From Paulownia fortunei (taxonomy: Eukaryota; Streptophyta; Magnoliopsida; Lamiales; Paulowniaceae), in assembly GCA_019321725.1 (NCBI GenBank), contig CM033118.1:15588071-15652070 (forward strand): a stretch of DNA of 64,000 bases, written 5' to 3'. Of this stretch, positions 1 to 13,040 are shown piece by piece (the stretch's first letter is position 1; every line of letters begins with the position of its first letter). The position numbers and the translations under genes are program-made. The notes beneath the pieces are model-generated. The model had not been told where the DNA came from. It saw nothing but the letters and a program-made list of their open reading frames with translations, and did not search any database.

Positions 1-548
1 TCAATTATCCATTGTATGTCATTTAGGATGCCCTTATGCATAAATATCCTTAATCTTTCAATCTTGCTTTTATAAATTTTTAAATTATATTTTTAGGAAG
101 AAAAGAAAAAATATTTCTTAAGAGTTAGAAGAACGTCATCCATTTTGAAAAGAATAAGAAAAGAGAATGAAGAAAAAATAGAAAATTTGTACATATATTT
201 CAATTGTTTGGGAAACTGATAAATCAAATTTTAATATCCATAGAGTACCATTATCTGTCACTTAACCAGGAAAAAAAAAACCTTTTGTACCTAAACGTGG
301 GGTTTGGCTTAGACCCTTACTTATTTATTAATAATATCAAAAATGAAGTACAAATAGATTTTTCAAGAAACTAAATAATGAGTACTTAGAAATAAAAGAA
401 ATCGAGAATTATAAAACAAAACCTTTTGACCAACCTTAAATGTTTTACTTGAATTTTTTTATCATGAAATTCTTTGATTTTTGCTTTATGAATTTTAGAA
501 TTCTCATATACTGATATTTCTCAATTCAAATTCAGTGATTTGCAATTT

Positions 549-2291
549 TCACGATTTTGAAGCTTCATCAAGGTTGAAATTAAATATTTTAATTGACCAA
601 TAAGCTTTATATTCTTTTTCATAAACTATCTTATAATGAGACATGCCTAATGATGTTTTGAAAAAAGTTTTGTATGCCCAAACTATATCGCTACTGCTAA
701 GAGACCAATTTTTATGATTTGAGTTAATTGTCTTTTCCAAACTTTATTTTATCTCTCTACTTACAAGCTTAATTTGTCCATGTGTCCTAAGATGACAAGG
801 ATTTGCAACTTTATGTATGATTTCATAATTCCTAATTAAAGTTTTAAATACTTTGTTATAAAAATATTTTCTCCCATAATTGATAATGGATCGAGAAATT
901 CCAAATCAACTTAAAATATTTTCTTTCAAAATTTTATCACTATTTTGTGATAATTGTTTAGATAGGGAATTGCCTTGATCCATTTTGAGACATAATCTAT
1001 GGTGACCAATATGTAAATAAAACTAAATGATAATAGAAATGGTCCCATAAAATTAATACCTCTATAATCAAATATTTTAATCACTAGGATGGGGTGTAGG
1101 GGCATCATGTTTCGCTTTGAAATGGATCTTATCATTTGATAATTTTTATAACTTTTGCAAAAAGTGTAAGTATTTTTGAAAAGAGTTGGCCAATGAAATC
1201 CATATTGTAAGAACTTTGCAATGGTTTTCTTTGTCGTAAAGTGACTACCACACACTCCTAAATGAAAAAAATTAAGAATATTAACTTTCTCATTGTCAAG
1301 CACACATCTCCAAAAGATTTGATCAGGACAATATTTGAATAGGTATGGATCATCCAATAAATTTTTTTCATGTCAGTCAAAAACTTCTTTTTATTTTGGG
1401 AATTCTAATATGGTGACTTATTTATTGTCATAAGAAAATTAACAATGTCATCAAACCAATTTAATATAGAAATATTGAATAGTTGTTCATTAGAAAAAGT
1501 ATCATTAATGGGTATGGTTTGAAATGAGTGATTACAAACAAGTCTCGACAAATGATCAGTCACTACATTCTCTACTCTTTTCTAATCTCGAATAGTAATA
1601 TTGAATTCCTGGACTAAGATAATCTTCCTAATCAGTTTAGGTTTGATATCTTTTTTGACAAAAGATATTTAAAAGCTGCATGATCACTAAAAACAACAAT
1701 TTGTGAGCCAACAACATAAGATTTAAATTTGTTTAATGCAAAAACTATAGTAAGCAATTTTTTTAGTTGTTGAATAATTATATTGAGTGTTATTCAAAGT
1801 TCTACTTGCATAGTAAATGACATATGCTTTCTTATCTTTTTTTTTTTTTTTTGTCTTAAGACAGCTCCAACAATATAGTCACTAGAATTAAATATTATTT
1901 CAAAAGGTAAAGTCCAATATGGAGATTGCATGATTAGAGCAAATGTAGGCTTGATTTCAAACTTAGCAAAAGCATTTTCACAATTTTTAATCCATTCAAA
2001 AATAGTATTTTTTGTTAGAAGATTACATAAAGGCTTAGATATTGTACTAAATTTTTTGATAAATCTTCTATAAAAATCAGCATATCCTAAAAAAGATCTT
2101 ACCTCTTTCATAGATTTTGATATTAGCAAACTGACAATTAATTCGATTTTAGATTTATTTACTTCAATACTTTTTGATGAAATAATGTGTCTAATAATAG
2201 TACCGATTGTTACCATGAAATAACATTTCTCCCAATTGAGTACAAGATTTATTTGTTCACACCTGATCAAAACCTTTTCTAAATTAGACAA
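549..2291 (-). mobile_element. Ty3/gypsy retrotransposon remnant (RT to integrase)
   Basis: On the minus strand three broken reading frames appear in the order expected for a Ty3/gypsy pol gene. Positions 2291-1794 encode the end of reverse transcriptase and the start of RNase H; the 'LGYADFYRRFIKKFS' stretch followed by a partner of 'KPLCNLLTK' is typical. Positions 1357-926 encode the integrase zinc-binding region (HLGVCGSHF...) and the start of the catalytic core (GINFMGPF...DYVSKWIKAIP). Positions 740-549 encode the downstream integrase part (VWAYKTFFKTSLGMSHYKIV). Stops and frameshifts separate the blocks, so the element is dead. No gag or protease is visible upstream because a different sequence begins at about 2,300. 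I could not identify its own LTRs; one may lie left of the window. Confidence 0.85.
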
Positions 2292-2299
2292 GCAATTGT

Positions 2300-4193
2300 C
2301 AATGTTTCTAAATTAGACCTTTTCTAGATTCACTTCTAGGATCACAAATATTATCCCTCTAACGGTATCAACACCTTAGATGCCCACTCACAACTGAATC
2401 CTATGCTAGTAGTTTTCGATTCGATAATTCTATCCCAAAATAATTTTGTTTGGAACAAGAACACACTAACAATTAGTATTTTAGGTGTTTAATTTAATTC
2501 TTAATTCTACAATTAAATCAAGAATTAAATTAGATAAAAAGTTGGTGAACTTTTGGAGATTGAAAGGAAATGTGGGACGAATTTTTGGGGATAAAAGAAA
2601 ATTATTTTTTTTTCACAAAAAATTTACAATTAAAATCCCCATAAAAATATTCAAGAAGATTGTCAATCAAGACCATCACAAGTTCTTTCTATATAGGACT
2701 CTTTTTCCTTTCTTATCTCCAACTCTTTTAGTAAGTTTTGTTTATCCCATAAGTACTTTCCTTTTTCCTTATTATCTCATAAAAATTGAATTCTCAATTC
2801 AACTTTCTCTAGGAATTGGATTCTCAATCCAATTTCCTAATAGACTTCCTACAAGCCCACACCTAATGGGCTTAGGCCTAAATAATCAATTAGGCTCTAC
2901 TTTAATTGATCCAATCAATTAAATTAATTCATTTAATTAATTAAATCCATCTTACTTAATTGATCAAATCAATTAATTGAATGTTCCAATTAGACTTCCT
3001 AATCCAATTAGATCCAATCAATTAATCTAATTAATTAATTGAATTAATTTCACACTTGAATTAATTTAACCTCATTAATTAATCACATTAATTAATTTAA
3101 ACCAACACTTGGATTAATTTATAGGTTAGAAATGGACTTGTCCAAGTTTTGTGTGTGACCCATTAGGTTCACTTTAAACTAGTCGTGGGCTCACAACTCT
3201 TGTAACTTAATTGAACAATTAATTGTTCTGATTAATTAATCCAATTAATTAATTCTTTTAAAATTAACTCATTAATTCCAAGAACCCACAAGACATGGGA
3301 AGCATCTAGCAATGCATCATGACTCCTAGTCTAAGGTGAATATGCGAACTTATTTCAGTTACGAATACCATGCAAGTACGATCCTTCCGTCATCTAATCT
3401 CCCGATTGAGCCTAGGGCATAGATATTGAGTCGAAACCCTATTAACTCAATAACTATGTTTTCATTTCTAGTAGTTTGACTCGATGATAAATAATTAGAA
3501 AACCCCACGTTTAATTTTCATCCAACTTTGACCAAGGATTTTAGAGTCAAGTATAGTGGAATACATAGGAGATTTACCTATTCATCTACATAGGTGATAG
3601 ATCCTTTGTTGGTTACTCATTAATCTCTATACATGAAAATGTTACACCCAATATAAACCTCTTGTGATTGTCATGCAATCGGAAAATATATCAAAGTACA
3701 ACATGTCATGCACAAGATTACTATGGTACCTCAAGTCCAAGGACTAATTCTTACACTATCGTAACGAGAAAATTCTCATTCGACAATAGAATATTTCTAA
3801 TTGGGAATTTTCAGATGGGGTTGTTCAGTGTACTTGTTCCCAACAAGTACCCGTATACATGCACTAGTGTTTCGACACCAATACATATGGAACAAGACAT
3901 CCTCCTTTCGAGCCTGCATCGTATGCACAAGTTTCAACGGGATCAATGATGTCCCATCTCCTTAATCATTAACTTAAAACATTTTAAGATTACAGCCTTA
4001 CAGGCATATTCTACGATCACCGTCATATACGCAACCATGCCCCATAGCTATGTGTGATCTAAAAACTTTATCTAATTCTTATGATGAATTTAAAATAAAT
4101 ATTATCATTTAAATGATATTAACATAAATAAAAATGATTCACAAAATTATAAGAATAATTATAACAATTGACACATTGAACAATACTCTAACA
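2300..4193 (-). mobile_element. LTR-like block of a retrotransposon, minus orientation
   Basis: This stretch has no credible gene. On the minus strand it begins TGTTAGAGTATTG at 4,193, a common start for plant LTRs, and the composition (AT-rich blocks such as repeated AATTAATTAATT, then a GC-balanced block at about 3,280-4,050) resembles long LTRs or non-autonomous elements. It replaces the upstream part of the gypsy element that ends at 2,291. The left boundary is uncertain. A TATAG followed by TG at 3,552 matches the TATAG after 4,193 and could mark a shorter solo LTR, but this could be chance. Open frames at 2,485-2,922 and 3,668-3,949 have no recognisable domains and are probably not genes. 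Confidence 0.4.
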
Positions 4194-4199
4194 TATAGT

Positions 4200-5017
4200 C
4201 ACTCAAATCTATTTATAATATTGCGGCTCAAATCCTCTGGCCCAATTTGCTAGGCCAAATTTAGCAATTTTGACCGAATCAGTTGAGGCAATTTAACAAT
4301 TTTGTTGAACATCCATTATTTATTTCATTGAAACAAAGTCTGGTGATAACATAACCATTATTTATCTGATCTTTTATTGTTGAATTATCGTCTTAAGTAC
4401 ATTTCAATCAAGGGCTCAACAACTCAAAAATCTTACTTATTGCATTGAGTACAATTCCTAAACTTATGTACGAACGGATCACCTCGGAGATTTTAAAGCT
4501 TGAAGGCAAAAGCAAAATTAGATAAAGGTATGCAAAGAACCTGGTGTCCAGGAACACTTAAAACTTCCTTGATCATGTTTGTTTCTCCAAAAGACCAAGA
4601 GGCTAATGAATTATTATATATATATATGCCTTACATTTGATCTAATACAGAGTTTGCAGAGCTTTACACAAGTATTGTAAAGTAAAAGTTTTAAATATTC
4701 TTACATTCTAACTGATTTGGTAGTTTTAAAAATAAAAATAAAAAAGAAGAAGTTTATTTTAGGAAAATAGTCGTCTTATTTTAAGGCATTTCAAAAATTA
4801 ACTAGAAAGAAAGGGACTTGATAGGAGAATTTCAAATTCCAATAATGACCTTGGAACATATAAAGAATATGAGAACTACTATGCATCAATGAATGTTATT
4901 GTATGCAGATGTTGTGTAGCACACCCAACACACTCTACTTTTTTTTAAAATTGTCAAAAATAATAAAATTCCATTTTATCATCTGCAGATGTATAGTGAT
5001 ATCGACACTTTACAAAT
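4200..5017. other. Intergenic, no gene seen
   Basis: AT-rich sequence without a convincing reading frame. It contains a short TA run at about 4,615-4,625. Nothing else recognised. Confidence 0.6.
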
Positions 5018-6416
5018 AGAATTGAAAAACAAATCAAGTTACTCGATTCGAGATCAATTATTAAAAGTTCGTTTAAGTTCAGTTTGTCAAACATGACAAA
5101 TTAATTTTAAACACATTTTCGTTCGATAAGATTTGGAACTCGACTAGATTAGTAAACTAATAACAAAATATGTATAAAAACATCAAACTACTCGAACTCA
5201 ATTTGTATTCAACTTGATTAAAACTCGATTTGATTACCAATCAAATCAAATTTAAATATAATTTTTGAAACTCGATAAAAATTCAAACAAGTTAACAGTG
5301 ATATATTCAACTCGACTTGATTCATTTACAGTCTTATCCACAAACTACTAAAGGTGTTCCACTTAAACTTTTAGTCTAAAAATGCCCATTGATCGGAATT
5401 TTTTTTTTTTTTACGGGAATCACATTTTGAATACTTTTAATCATCCTTGTAGAAAAAAAAATTAATTTAAAAGATGCTAATTTATAGAGTTTGAAGATAT
5501 TTTTCTACATGAAATGCCGTTTCTTTCTTTCATTTTTTTTCTTTTTATCTTTAGAGCCAAGTTGTGTTATATGCAAAGAAACTTAGTATAAACAAAGATT
5601 CCATTTGAAAGTACTCCATTTAATCACTTATTGGATAATACAATAACATGTTATTTTGTATAGTGTTCATGCTTTGAATTTCTATTGAAAGAGAAATAGA
5701 AAAAAACAAAAAAAACAATGACAAATAAATCCACAAGAATGTGCTATCATATGCAGTAAAATAATGACAATATAGGCAAGTAATGTAAATTAATTTGTAT
5801 TAGCTTTTGCATGTTTTTCTTTACTTGGAAAATAAAAAGGTTTTCATAGTGTTAAAATTAAGCTCAAACTAATGTTTGTTTTCTCTTAATCATTTTAATA
5901 TTTAATTAATATTTTGATTATGCAGTTAGTTTCAAAATACAACGGAAGGTTTTAAGCGACTAATATGTGATTTTTATATTATCATCTGATAATACAGATA
6001 AATAAATGATGCTTTATTGTCATGTAGTGCCAATGAAAGAAAAACTTATGAAGAAAGCGAATCTAATTAGTGGTATAAACGAATTGAGTCGAGATGAATA
6101 CATTATTGTTTAAATTTATTTAATTTTTATCGAATTTCAAAAATTATATTTGAGTTGGATTTGATTGTTAACCAAATCAAGCATGAACGAGCTTTAAACG
6201 AGACACTGATCGAGTTCGAGTAATTTAATTTTTCTACACATATTTGTTTATTTCTCAATAAGTTCGAGCAGTAAGTTCGAGTTGAGTTTCAAATCTTATC
6301 AAATGAAAAAATATGTTCAATTTTAATTTGTTAAATTAATGAACCAGACTCAAACGAGCATATAACGATTGATCTCAAGTCAAATATGAAGTAATTTTAT
6401 TTATTTTTCAACCCTA
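5018..6416. mobile_element. Inverted-repeat (foldback/MULE-like) element
   Basis: The segment at about 5,018-5,340 reappears inverted at about 6,060-6,416. Matching pieces include TTGAAAAACAAATCAAGTTACT on the left against TTGAAAAATAAATAAAATTACT in the reverse complement of the right, followed in both arms by GAGATCAAT, a CTCGTTTGAGT/GTTCGTTTAAGT block, and further on AATCAAATC and CTCGACT-type motifs. The arms are roughly 330-350 bp and diverged. The middle (5,340-6,060) has no coding capacity that I can see. Long terminal inverted repeats without coding sequence fit a non-autonomous MULE or foldback element. I did not find a clear target-site duplication. Confidence 0.6.
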
Positions 6417-8210
6417 AATCTAATCCAATCAATTAAAGAGACACTTGAGCATATGTGATCTTCCAAAGATTTTTCTTCTTTTACATTTCATTTGATAATG
6501 TTCCATGTAGAAAAGATGGATAAGTTACAAGGATAAATAAGATTTATTAAAGGGCATATTTATCTTAGAAGATAAAAACATTAATGGAGGGAAGAATATG
6601 GAGCTCTTTTAGTATCATTACTTATTGCAACTGCACATAACAATAATAAATTATAATTTACAATTCCACAAAAAAGGGTATTCAATAGTTTAACTAAAAT
6701 TATAAAAAATCTCCCACAATCCAAAATCGATGGGTTTCACTTCATTCACTCGAAAAATTTAAAAAATAATATTAATTTTATTTTTTAGTGAAACAATTAA
6801 ATATATTATCATATCGTATATTAGTTAACAAATATATTAACAATCATTAATCAACAATATACATAATAAGGGCATGTAATGAGATAAATACTATTATAGA
6901 AATAGACATATAATGAGATTCAAATTTTAAAATTTAAAATTTAAAATTTTGGGACCATCAATCTTACAATTTGATATAAATAGACATAATGTGGGCTAGG
7001 ACGGGCCTTGGCCCCCAAACACGTGGCCTGATATGTGCGTGTGTATATAAATGTATATTTGTAATATGCATACATATGGTAGTTGTCTCTTTTTAATCCA
7101 AATAAAATATTTCTCAATCTCTGATTGTATGTTCAACCACTTTTTAAACTTAATATTTCAATTATTTGTGTGAAAGAATGCACAATAAATGACAGGTATC
7201 CACTTGACCTAATTTCCATATATTTATGTAACGTATACCATAACCTTCTATTTTTTTATTTTCTCTAAAATTTACCTTAAACTATGAGTTTTTTTTTAAA
7301 AGAAATAACTTATTACTTATTCGCTTTCTTACACAATCAAAAAAGATTTGCAAAATAATTATTTTTTGTAGATTTTTGGTTATTATTTACCTTAGGATAA
7401 GAATTATAAAGAAATTTAAATATATTTCTTTACATGTTTAGATTATGAGAACGTATTGTGTGACACTATACTAAACTTCGTAAATAATTGCTTAATTATG
7501 ATTTGAAATCAATACAGTTTTTTTGTTAAAAGTAATTTAACGTTACAATTTTGCATCTCTATTTTTTTTTAATGGAATTGAAATTAATTAATTTAAGATA
7601 GAATATTGCCCAAATCTTTGTTTTATAGCAATTGAAATTTGGTCACCCATAATTAAATTCGATGGAGGAGAGAGAATAGGGACGGATTTGGAGATTCAGT
7701 AAAACCTCTATAAATTAATAGTTTTGAATCATAAAAATTGATTAATTAAAAAAAGTATTATTTAATTGATAAATTAATAATTAATTAATTTATAGAGTGA
7801 ATATGAATTTAACATACTAAATTTAAAATTAATCTAAAATAAATTTATTGTTACTATATTAATTTAATTAATGTATTCAACAAATTAGATTACAAAAATC
7901 TTTATATAAACTATTTCTAGAAAAAAAATTATGAATAAATTTTAGAATGTATCTAAAATATTTATAAAAAAGTTTTCTAAAACATCATCAATACATACAA
8001 TACTTACAGAATATACTAGAAACTTAGATGATATTTTTCTCCCATTCGATATTTTCAATCTTTACCATTTACATGAAAAGGTTTCTAGTATAAATAGAAT
8101 GATATCTAATTTTTAATTATTGCAAATTATTAATTTATGATATAAATATGAACATAGAATTATATAATAGTTTTTAAAAAAAATTATCAAAATTATTAAT
8201 TTAATCTATT
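6417..8210. other. Intergenic upstream of ISD11, one hairpin
   Basis: Very AT-rich, no gene. At 7,700-7,802 an imperfect hairpin is formed by CCTCTATAAATTAATAG and the later TTAATTTATAGAG, a motif seen at the ends of some plant MITEs; the matching outer end was not found. The ISD11 promoter should lie in the last few hundred bases, but I see no clear TATA box. Confidence 0.5.
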
Positions 8211-8369
8211 ACCCTAAGGAAAGGGGTAATTTCTAACAAGGTTTTCGTGTTGTTGATTCGTGGGTGAAACTCCGGAACCAGAAGTAGCAGGATTAATTCT
8301 CATAATATACATACCTACAAAAATCATATCACCCAGAAGGGGAGACGGAAACAGAGGGAAAAGAAAAGA

Positions 8370-8639
8370 ATGGGTTCGGCGCCCACGCGCATCGAAGTGC
8401 TCTCACTCTTCCGGTCACTCCTTCGGACGGCGCGTGATTTCACCGACTATAATATTAGGGAGTACGCAAAACGCCGCACCATCGACGCCTTCCACAACAA
8501 CCGCCACCTGTCCGACCCGGTGGAGGTGGCCGCCGCATTCGCCGAAGGGAAGTCGCAGCTCGAGGTGGCTAAGCGGCAGGTCGTGGTTTACTCGCTATAC
8601 TCTCCTAGAGTTAAGAGCGTAATGGAAATCGACCACTGA
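8370..8639 (+). CDS. ISD11: ISD11/LYRM4-like LYR-motif protein
   Basis: This intronless 89-residue protein matches ISD11 (LYRM4), the small LYR-family adaptor that binds and stabilises the mitochondrial cysteine desulfurase (NFS1) together with acyl carrier protein in Fe-S cluster assembly. Visible features are the N-terminal helix 'RIEVLSLFRSLLRTAR' (an LFR version of the LYR tripeptide at about residues 13-15), the central 'YAKRRTIDAFHNN' with the conserved Arg and Phe, and 'DPVEVAAAFAEGKSQLEVAKRQVVVYSLY'. The length equals the family norm of about 85-95 residues. The first ATG in good context (AAGAATGG) was chosen. The CDS is GC-rich compared with its surroundings, as is common for short plant genes. 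No separate cleavable presequence is obvious, which is usual for this family. Identity is well supported; function follows from the family. Confidence 0.93.
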   Translation: MGSAPTRIEVLSLFRSLLRTARDFTDYNIREYAKRRTIDAFHNNRHLSDPVEVAAAFAEGKSQLEVAKRQVVVYSLYSPRVKSVMEIDH

Positions 8640-11600
8640 TATCATTTGTATTGGTGGTCATGAATCTTATTAGGTTAGTTCTTCTTTTTTTTTTTGTTAG
8701 GGCTTTATTTTTTCCTTTTCTCCAATTTTTGTTTATTTGTTTATTTTTTGTTTTTTTGTGGGCGAGCATTATGGTAGTCATGGTTTTGTAATAGTTGAAT
8801 TGAAAAAGTTTATGTTTTTTCTTGACTAATTTTCAATACAAGGGATTCTTAATGATGATGCTGTTTGTTTAATTTTTTTTATTGTGTTCTCGATTAAATT
8901 TATCTCTTGATTTAGATTTCTTTTGTATGAAATTGACTTGAATTTTGGTACTTATCACTATGTGAGATTCTATTCTGTTACCTATGTGGTTATTTCTTTT
9001 CATCATTTACTTTGTTTTCTGTTTTGGTTTTTATTTGTTTAGCTTGCTGTATGATTTATTTGAAGTACCTATATCTGCAATGCAGTCCTGCTTATGTGCA
9101 TTTTTGTGATGTGGAGTTTTCAAGGCTTTCAAATGATATGCATTGCAATAGTGTTAGGGGCACATGTGTTCTACACAATATGTTCCAATTTAGTTTCTTT
9201 TGCCAAATAACAACTAGATTTGCATTGGTCGCGGAATTTTCGATTGTTTCAAGAGACATTTTTGTTGTATGTTTTTCTTGCCAAGACATGTATGTTTAAC
9301 TTGTTTGAGTTTTCGTTAGATTTTCAAGCATAGTTATTAATTTCTCAAGCATACAAACAAATAGTTTCTCTTTACTAAAAGCTGATCGGTTTGATCAAAC
9401 ATTGCATTCTTGATAGTAGCAGCACTGGATCATTATGTAGATCGTGGTATTGGATTGTAGAAAGTATATCTTTCATTTCAATCAACGAGTATCTTATTCT
9501 ATAATTCTGGACCTGTAAGTTACAATGCATTTTTAGAACAAATATTTTCTGAAAATCAATCAGATTGATAAACTTGAACTGACCTGACTGGATGATGACG
9601 ATGCATATCAGTAACAAATTATTTAGGGTAAGCTTTATGTTTTGAGATGTGTCTAGATCTTGCAAGAAGGGGATGTCTCTGAGAATGAATTGGAAAAATC
9701 AGCGAGAAAAGAATCAGATACAGCAAGTTTTGTAGTGCAAGCTTGAAAATATAATTGGCTGAATTGTTAACTTTGTTCATTTGAGAACTAGACCTTAGAT
9801 GACTAAGGTCGATATTTCTTGATTGTTGCCATGAATTTGAGTTGGAGATGGGATACTCGGACTCATATTAGTCTTCCTCATTTCTGTCCCTATTACAGCT
9901 GCTACTTGCATACCTGTTGTTGTTATCCTGGGTTTGACTAATATGATTTTGCTGTTCTGGATATAATAATGTATTCCAACATAGAAGCCTAATTTGGTTT
10001 AAGGATCTCCTTTATAGGTGATCCACCTCTCGAACACCATTTGTTTCAGGGTAAAGTGGTGTCATATGTTTATAGGATGAGATCAGCATAGAGATTACCA
10101 GCTATAGATTTGATTTATGTCCTTCAGTCAGTTTGCATATGTTAAGTTCTGAAGTTATTGCTTAGTGTATTTTTATCAAATCTGGGGTGTCAAAACTAAC
10201 TACTGAGATTACTGAATTGTGTTCTGAGGAATGCTTCATAAATAAGTAAACAATCATCAGCCTGCAGTACTAGTATCTTGGATTATCAAAGGCAGGATAC
10301 AAATTGACATTAGCATACAATTATCTGGTCCATGTAATTGTACATGGTGGTAGAAAATTTTGCGGCTTGTAAAAGATTCCTATCAGAAATTTTATGTTCG
10401 GTTGTGAGAGATTCCTATCTGAGTTTTGTTATGTTTGATCTTTCATCTGATGGAAAGGTTGCGTATGTATATAGTTTTCACGATCAACACTTAAAGCCTA
10501 TCATACATTCAACCTCTTATTTTCTGATTTTACCTTTGCATTGTGTATCAGTGCTTGATGAAAGAAAAAAAAGAAGAGGAAGAGATTGTGAAGACGAAGA
10601 AGAATACCTGCTTTCTTCCCAACAGAGGAACAACCATGCAATTCATGATTATTGGATATGTAATTTCTATGTTTAATGTCTCATACTCCAATATCAAAGA
10701 ATAACTGCCTCTTTTACGAGGACATGAACACCGGATAAAATATTCAATGTCCACATTTGTGGTATTATATAATGGCTGGTTTAGATTATGTGTTACGCTC
10801 ACGATGTTTTCTCTCTGTACTTGACTCTATGAATGGTTCTTGTAAGTAGTTAATCTTCGATTAAACCCTTTTATTTGGTTAATATTTTGGGTGTGTTGGG
10901 GCAGTAGAGATATGGTTGCACTTTTTGCAAGTTTGTCAAGTGTGCAGCAAAGTGGTCCAAGTATTCCTATGTTTCTGTCTAAAATTAACGGCATCTCATT
11001 GACATGTACTTGAAAATATAGCAGAATTTTGCTCTGTATTCATTCATTATGGCATCCACTCATTTCTTCTCGATTTTTGTTTTCTCTCTCTCTCTCTCAC
11101 TGTATAAAAAACTGTTTGACATGAGAATACACGAAATGTATTGTGATTTTAGCTTCCAAATCCCTTGTGAGGTAGAGTTGAATGTCGAAACATTGTTTGG
11201 CTTTGGTTTAGCACATGTAGAACCTTTCAAGCCATTTAATCGTGTTAAAGAGTTGGATAGCGTCTCATGTACAATTGCTAATTGTTCTCATTGTGTAGGT
11301 GCTAAACCAAATTCTGATGTAGCAATACGAATTGCACATTTACAATTACACTGCTCAGGACACATGATACTTGTGCACAAATTTGAACTTTTCATTTATA
11401 TTGGAAGCATGATTTTTGACTTTTGATTGTACCACAGGGCACAAGGCTTTAATTCATATGGACTGAGTCATTCTTTGTCCAACGAGAAAAACTCTAGGTG
11501 CACTCAAAAAAATTTCTTCCCATTGAGTCACTCTTGGACTTGAGTCCTTTGCCAAAAATCATAGCTACTCCAATAGGTGAAATTCATGAATGGATAGAAT

Positions 11601-12271
11601 GAAACACTCCTGGTCCATCCAAGACCATTGATAATGGGGGAATTGCACAACACCCACCCCAAATCTAATGTATGTTCCTATGACAACACTGCTCTTACAT
11701 TGTTGCTGGACTTACGACATCACGATCTACTGGAGAAAGACCAATGCTGTTGGCTTTTTCTCATATTTCGATACATCATCCCAATACATTGACAGCATTC
11801 TTTCATAGTCAGTTGTGATTAGTTCATTATGATTGGTCAGTGAGATACTGTTAAGAACTGAAAAAAACTCTATTCTGTCGAAATGCAGTGAATGCAGGCA
11901 AGAGTAAATTCTGGTACTAGTCCAATGCTGTTGTACTAAAAGGTTAAGCATATTAATTGCTTCAGGCAGCAGAACAGCAATGAGATGGAAAAAGGTTTAG
12001 TATACTGCCTTAGTTTACATGCATACGTTACAAACTAACAATACACAAAGGTGACAGGCTTTTGTGCCCCCTCCCATACTATAAGCTCCTTCTCCAATGC
12101 ATTGATGCTGATATAACTTTAACCCGAAAAGCTGTTTCAATGTTCATTGTGCACTTTTTTCCTGGTTAAACACAAATGCTCAACATACATGACTGGAAAA
12201 TGAAGAAGGGCAACTAAGAGAGAGTATAAGAAATTACTAGAGATAGCAATATTATGCCTAGTGTCGAACTG
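8640..12271. other. Intergenic region, including ISD11 3' sequence
   Basis: T-rich sequence downstream of ISD11, which may include its 3'UTR and a 3'UTR intron, grades into ordinary AT-rich sequence. Open frames at 9,012-9,299, 10,338-10,676 and 11,049-11,426 show no domain, composition or splice pattern that supports a protein. I see no tRNA or TE signature. Confidence 0.5.
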
Positions 12272-12622
12272 TCAATTGTGCAGAGGATTGGGTCCGCTTG
12301 GAACTAGTCTCTTCTCAACGCCGTATCTCGGGTCAATCTCATTGTCACCTTCCCTACATGGTGGTGGTGGAGGCGGCTGCGGTGGTGGATGGTGCCTTTG
12401 AGGTTGAAGGAGAGGGCGAGGCGGGCTTGGAGAAAAAGAGTGATAATCGCCAAGTTGGGGCTTATGGTAGAGAAGCTTCTGTGGATTAGTAATGATGGTT
12501 TCTTGTAGAGTTACACTTGAACATACAGTATTTGCTGCAGCCATCAGCACAATTACAATGGTGACTGAAATCCAGCAACTTGAGGCGGTGGCGGTGGCGG
12601 TGGTTGATGGTGAATTCTTCAT
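12272..12622 (-). CDS. CLE: CLE (CLV3/ESR-related) signalling peptide precursor
   Basis: This intronless 116-residue precursor ends in KRLVPSGPNPLHN, the CLE dodecapeptide RLVPSGPNPLHN, identical to that of the Arabidopsis CLE9/CLE10/CLE13 type. The layout is that of the family. An N-terminal signal peptide has its hydrophobic core at about residues 17-31 (WISVTIVIVLMAAA). A variable, proline- and histidine-rich middle follows, including a run of six to seven prolines at about residues 79-88. Just before the motif is a conserved DPRYGVEKR stretch where processing occurs. The last residue of the peptide is the last codon, so no C-terminal trimming is needed. Secreted CLE peptides are ligands of LRR receptor kinases that control meristem, vascular or stomatal cell fate; which of these applies here cannot be told from sequence. 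The ATG at 12,622 is the first in frame. A weak TATA-like TTTAAATA lies about 100 bp upstream on the minus strand (near 12,720-12,728). Confidence 0.95.
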   Translation of the reverse strand: MKNSPSTTATATASSCWISVTIVIVLMAAANTVCSSVTLQETIITNPQKLLYHKPQLGDYHSFSPSPPRPLLQPQRHHPPPQPPPPPPCREGDNEIDPRYGVEKRLVPSGPNPLHN

Positions 12623-13040
12623 GCAGATTGTGATAAGAAAGAGGGGCAGACTAGAAAAGTAGCGATTTTGAAAATTGAAATATGAAGAAGAGCATGATGA
12701 AAATGAAAGTTTGTCATGGGGTATTTAAAACTCAAACAAGTGACCCATGAATCATGTACTTAACACCATAAATGCTACAATCAATGAGCTGTGTTTTGGT
12801 ACCAAAAAGAGGGAAAAGGTGGTTTTCGTTTTTAAGGGTGTATGTTAGACCATGAAACTAGGCAATGGCAGACATGAGGAGGCTTTGCCTTTGACATGCA
12901 ACTGGGATTGCTGTCTATATTAAAGTAAATAGTTCTTAATAATAGCAATCAACTACTTTGCTAGAAGCAACAAAATAAGCATTATGCAGGTTATACACAC
13001 ACCCGTAAAAAGATAAGGAGTTAATATAGTATATTCAGAA
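12623..13040. other. CLE upstream region
   Basis: Contains the probable 5'UTR and promoter of the CLE gene (transcribed leftward). Apart from the TATA-like TTTAAATA on the minus strand near 12,720-12,728 nothing specific was recognised. Confidence 0.4.

Noticed and set aside
8260..8622. 120-residue frame overlapping ISD11
   Set aside because: Same strand, other frame, Arg/Ser/Pro-rich with no domain; the ISD11 frame explains the conservation.
11049..11426. 125-residue frame after ISD11
   Set aside because: No signal of conservation, biased Phe/Ser start and no plausible splice or promoter context.
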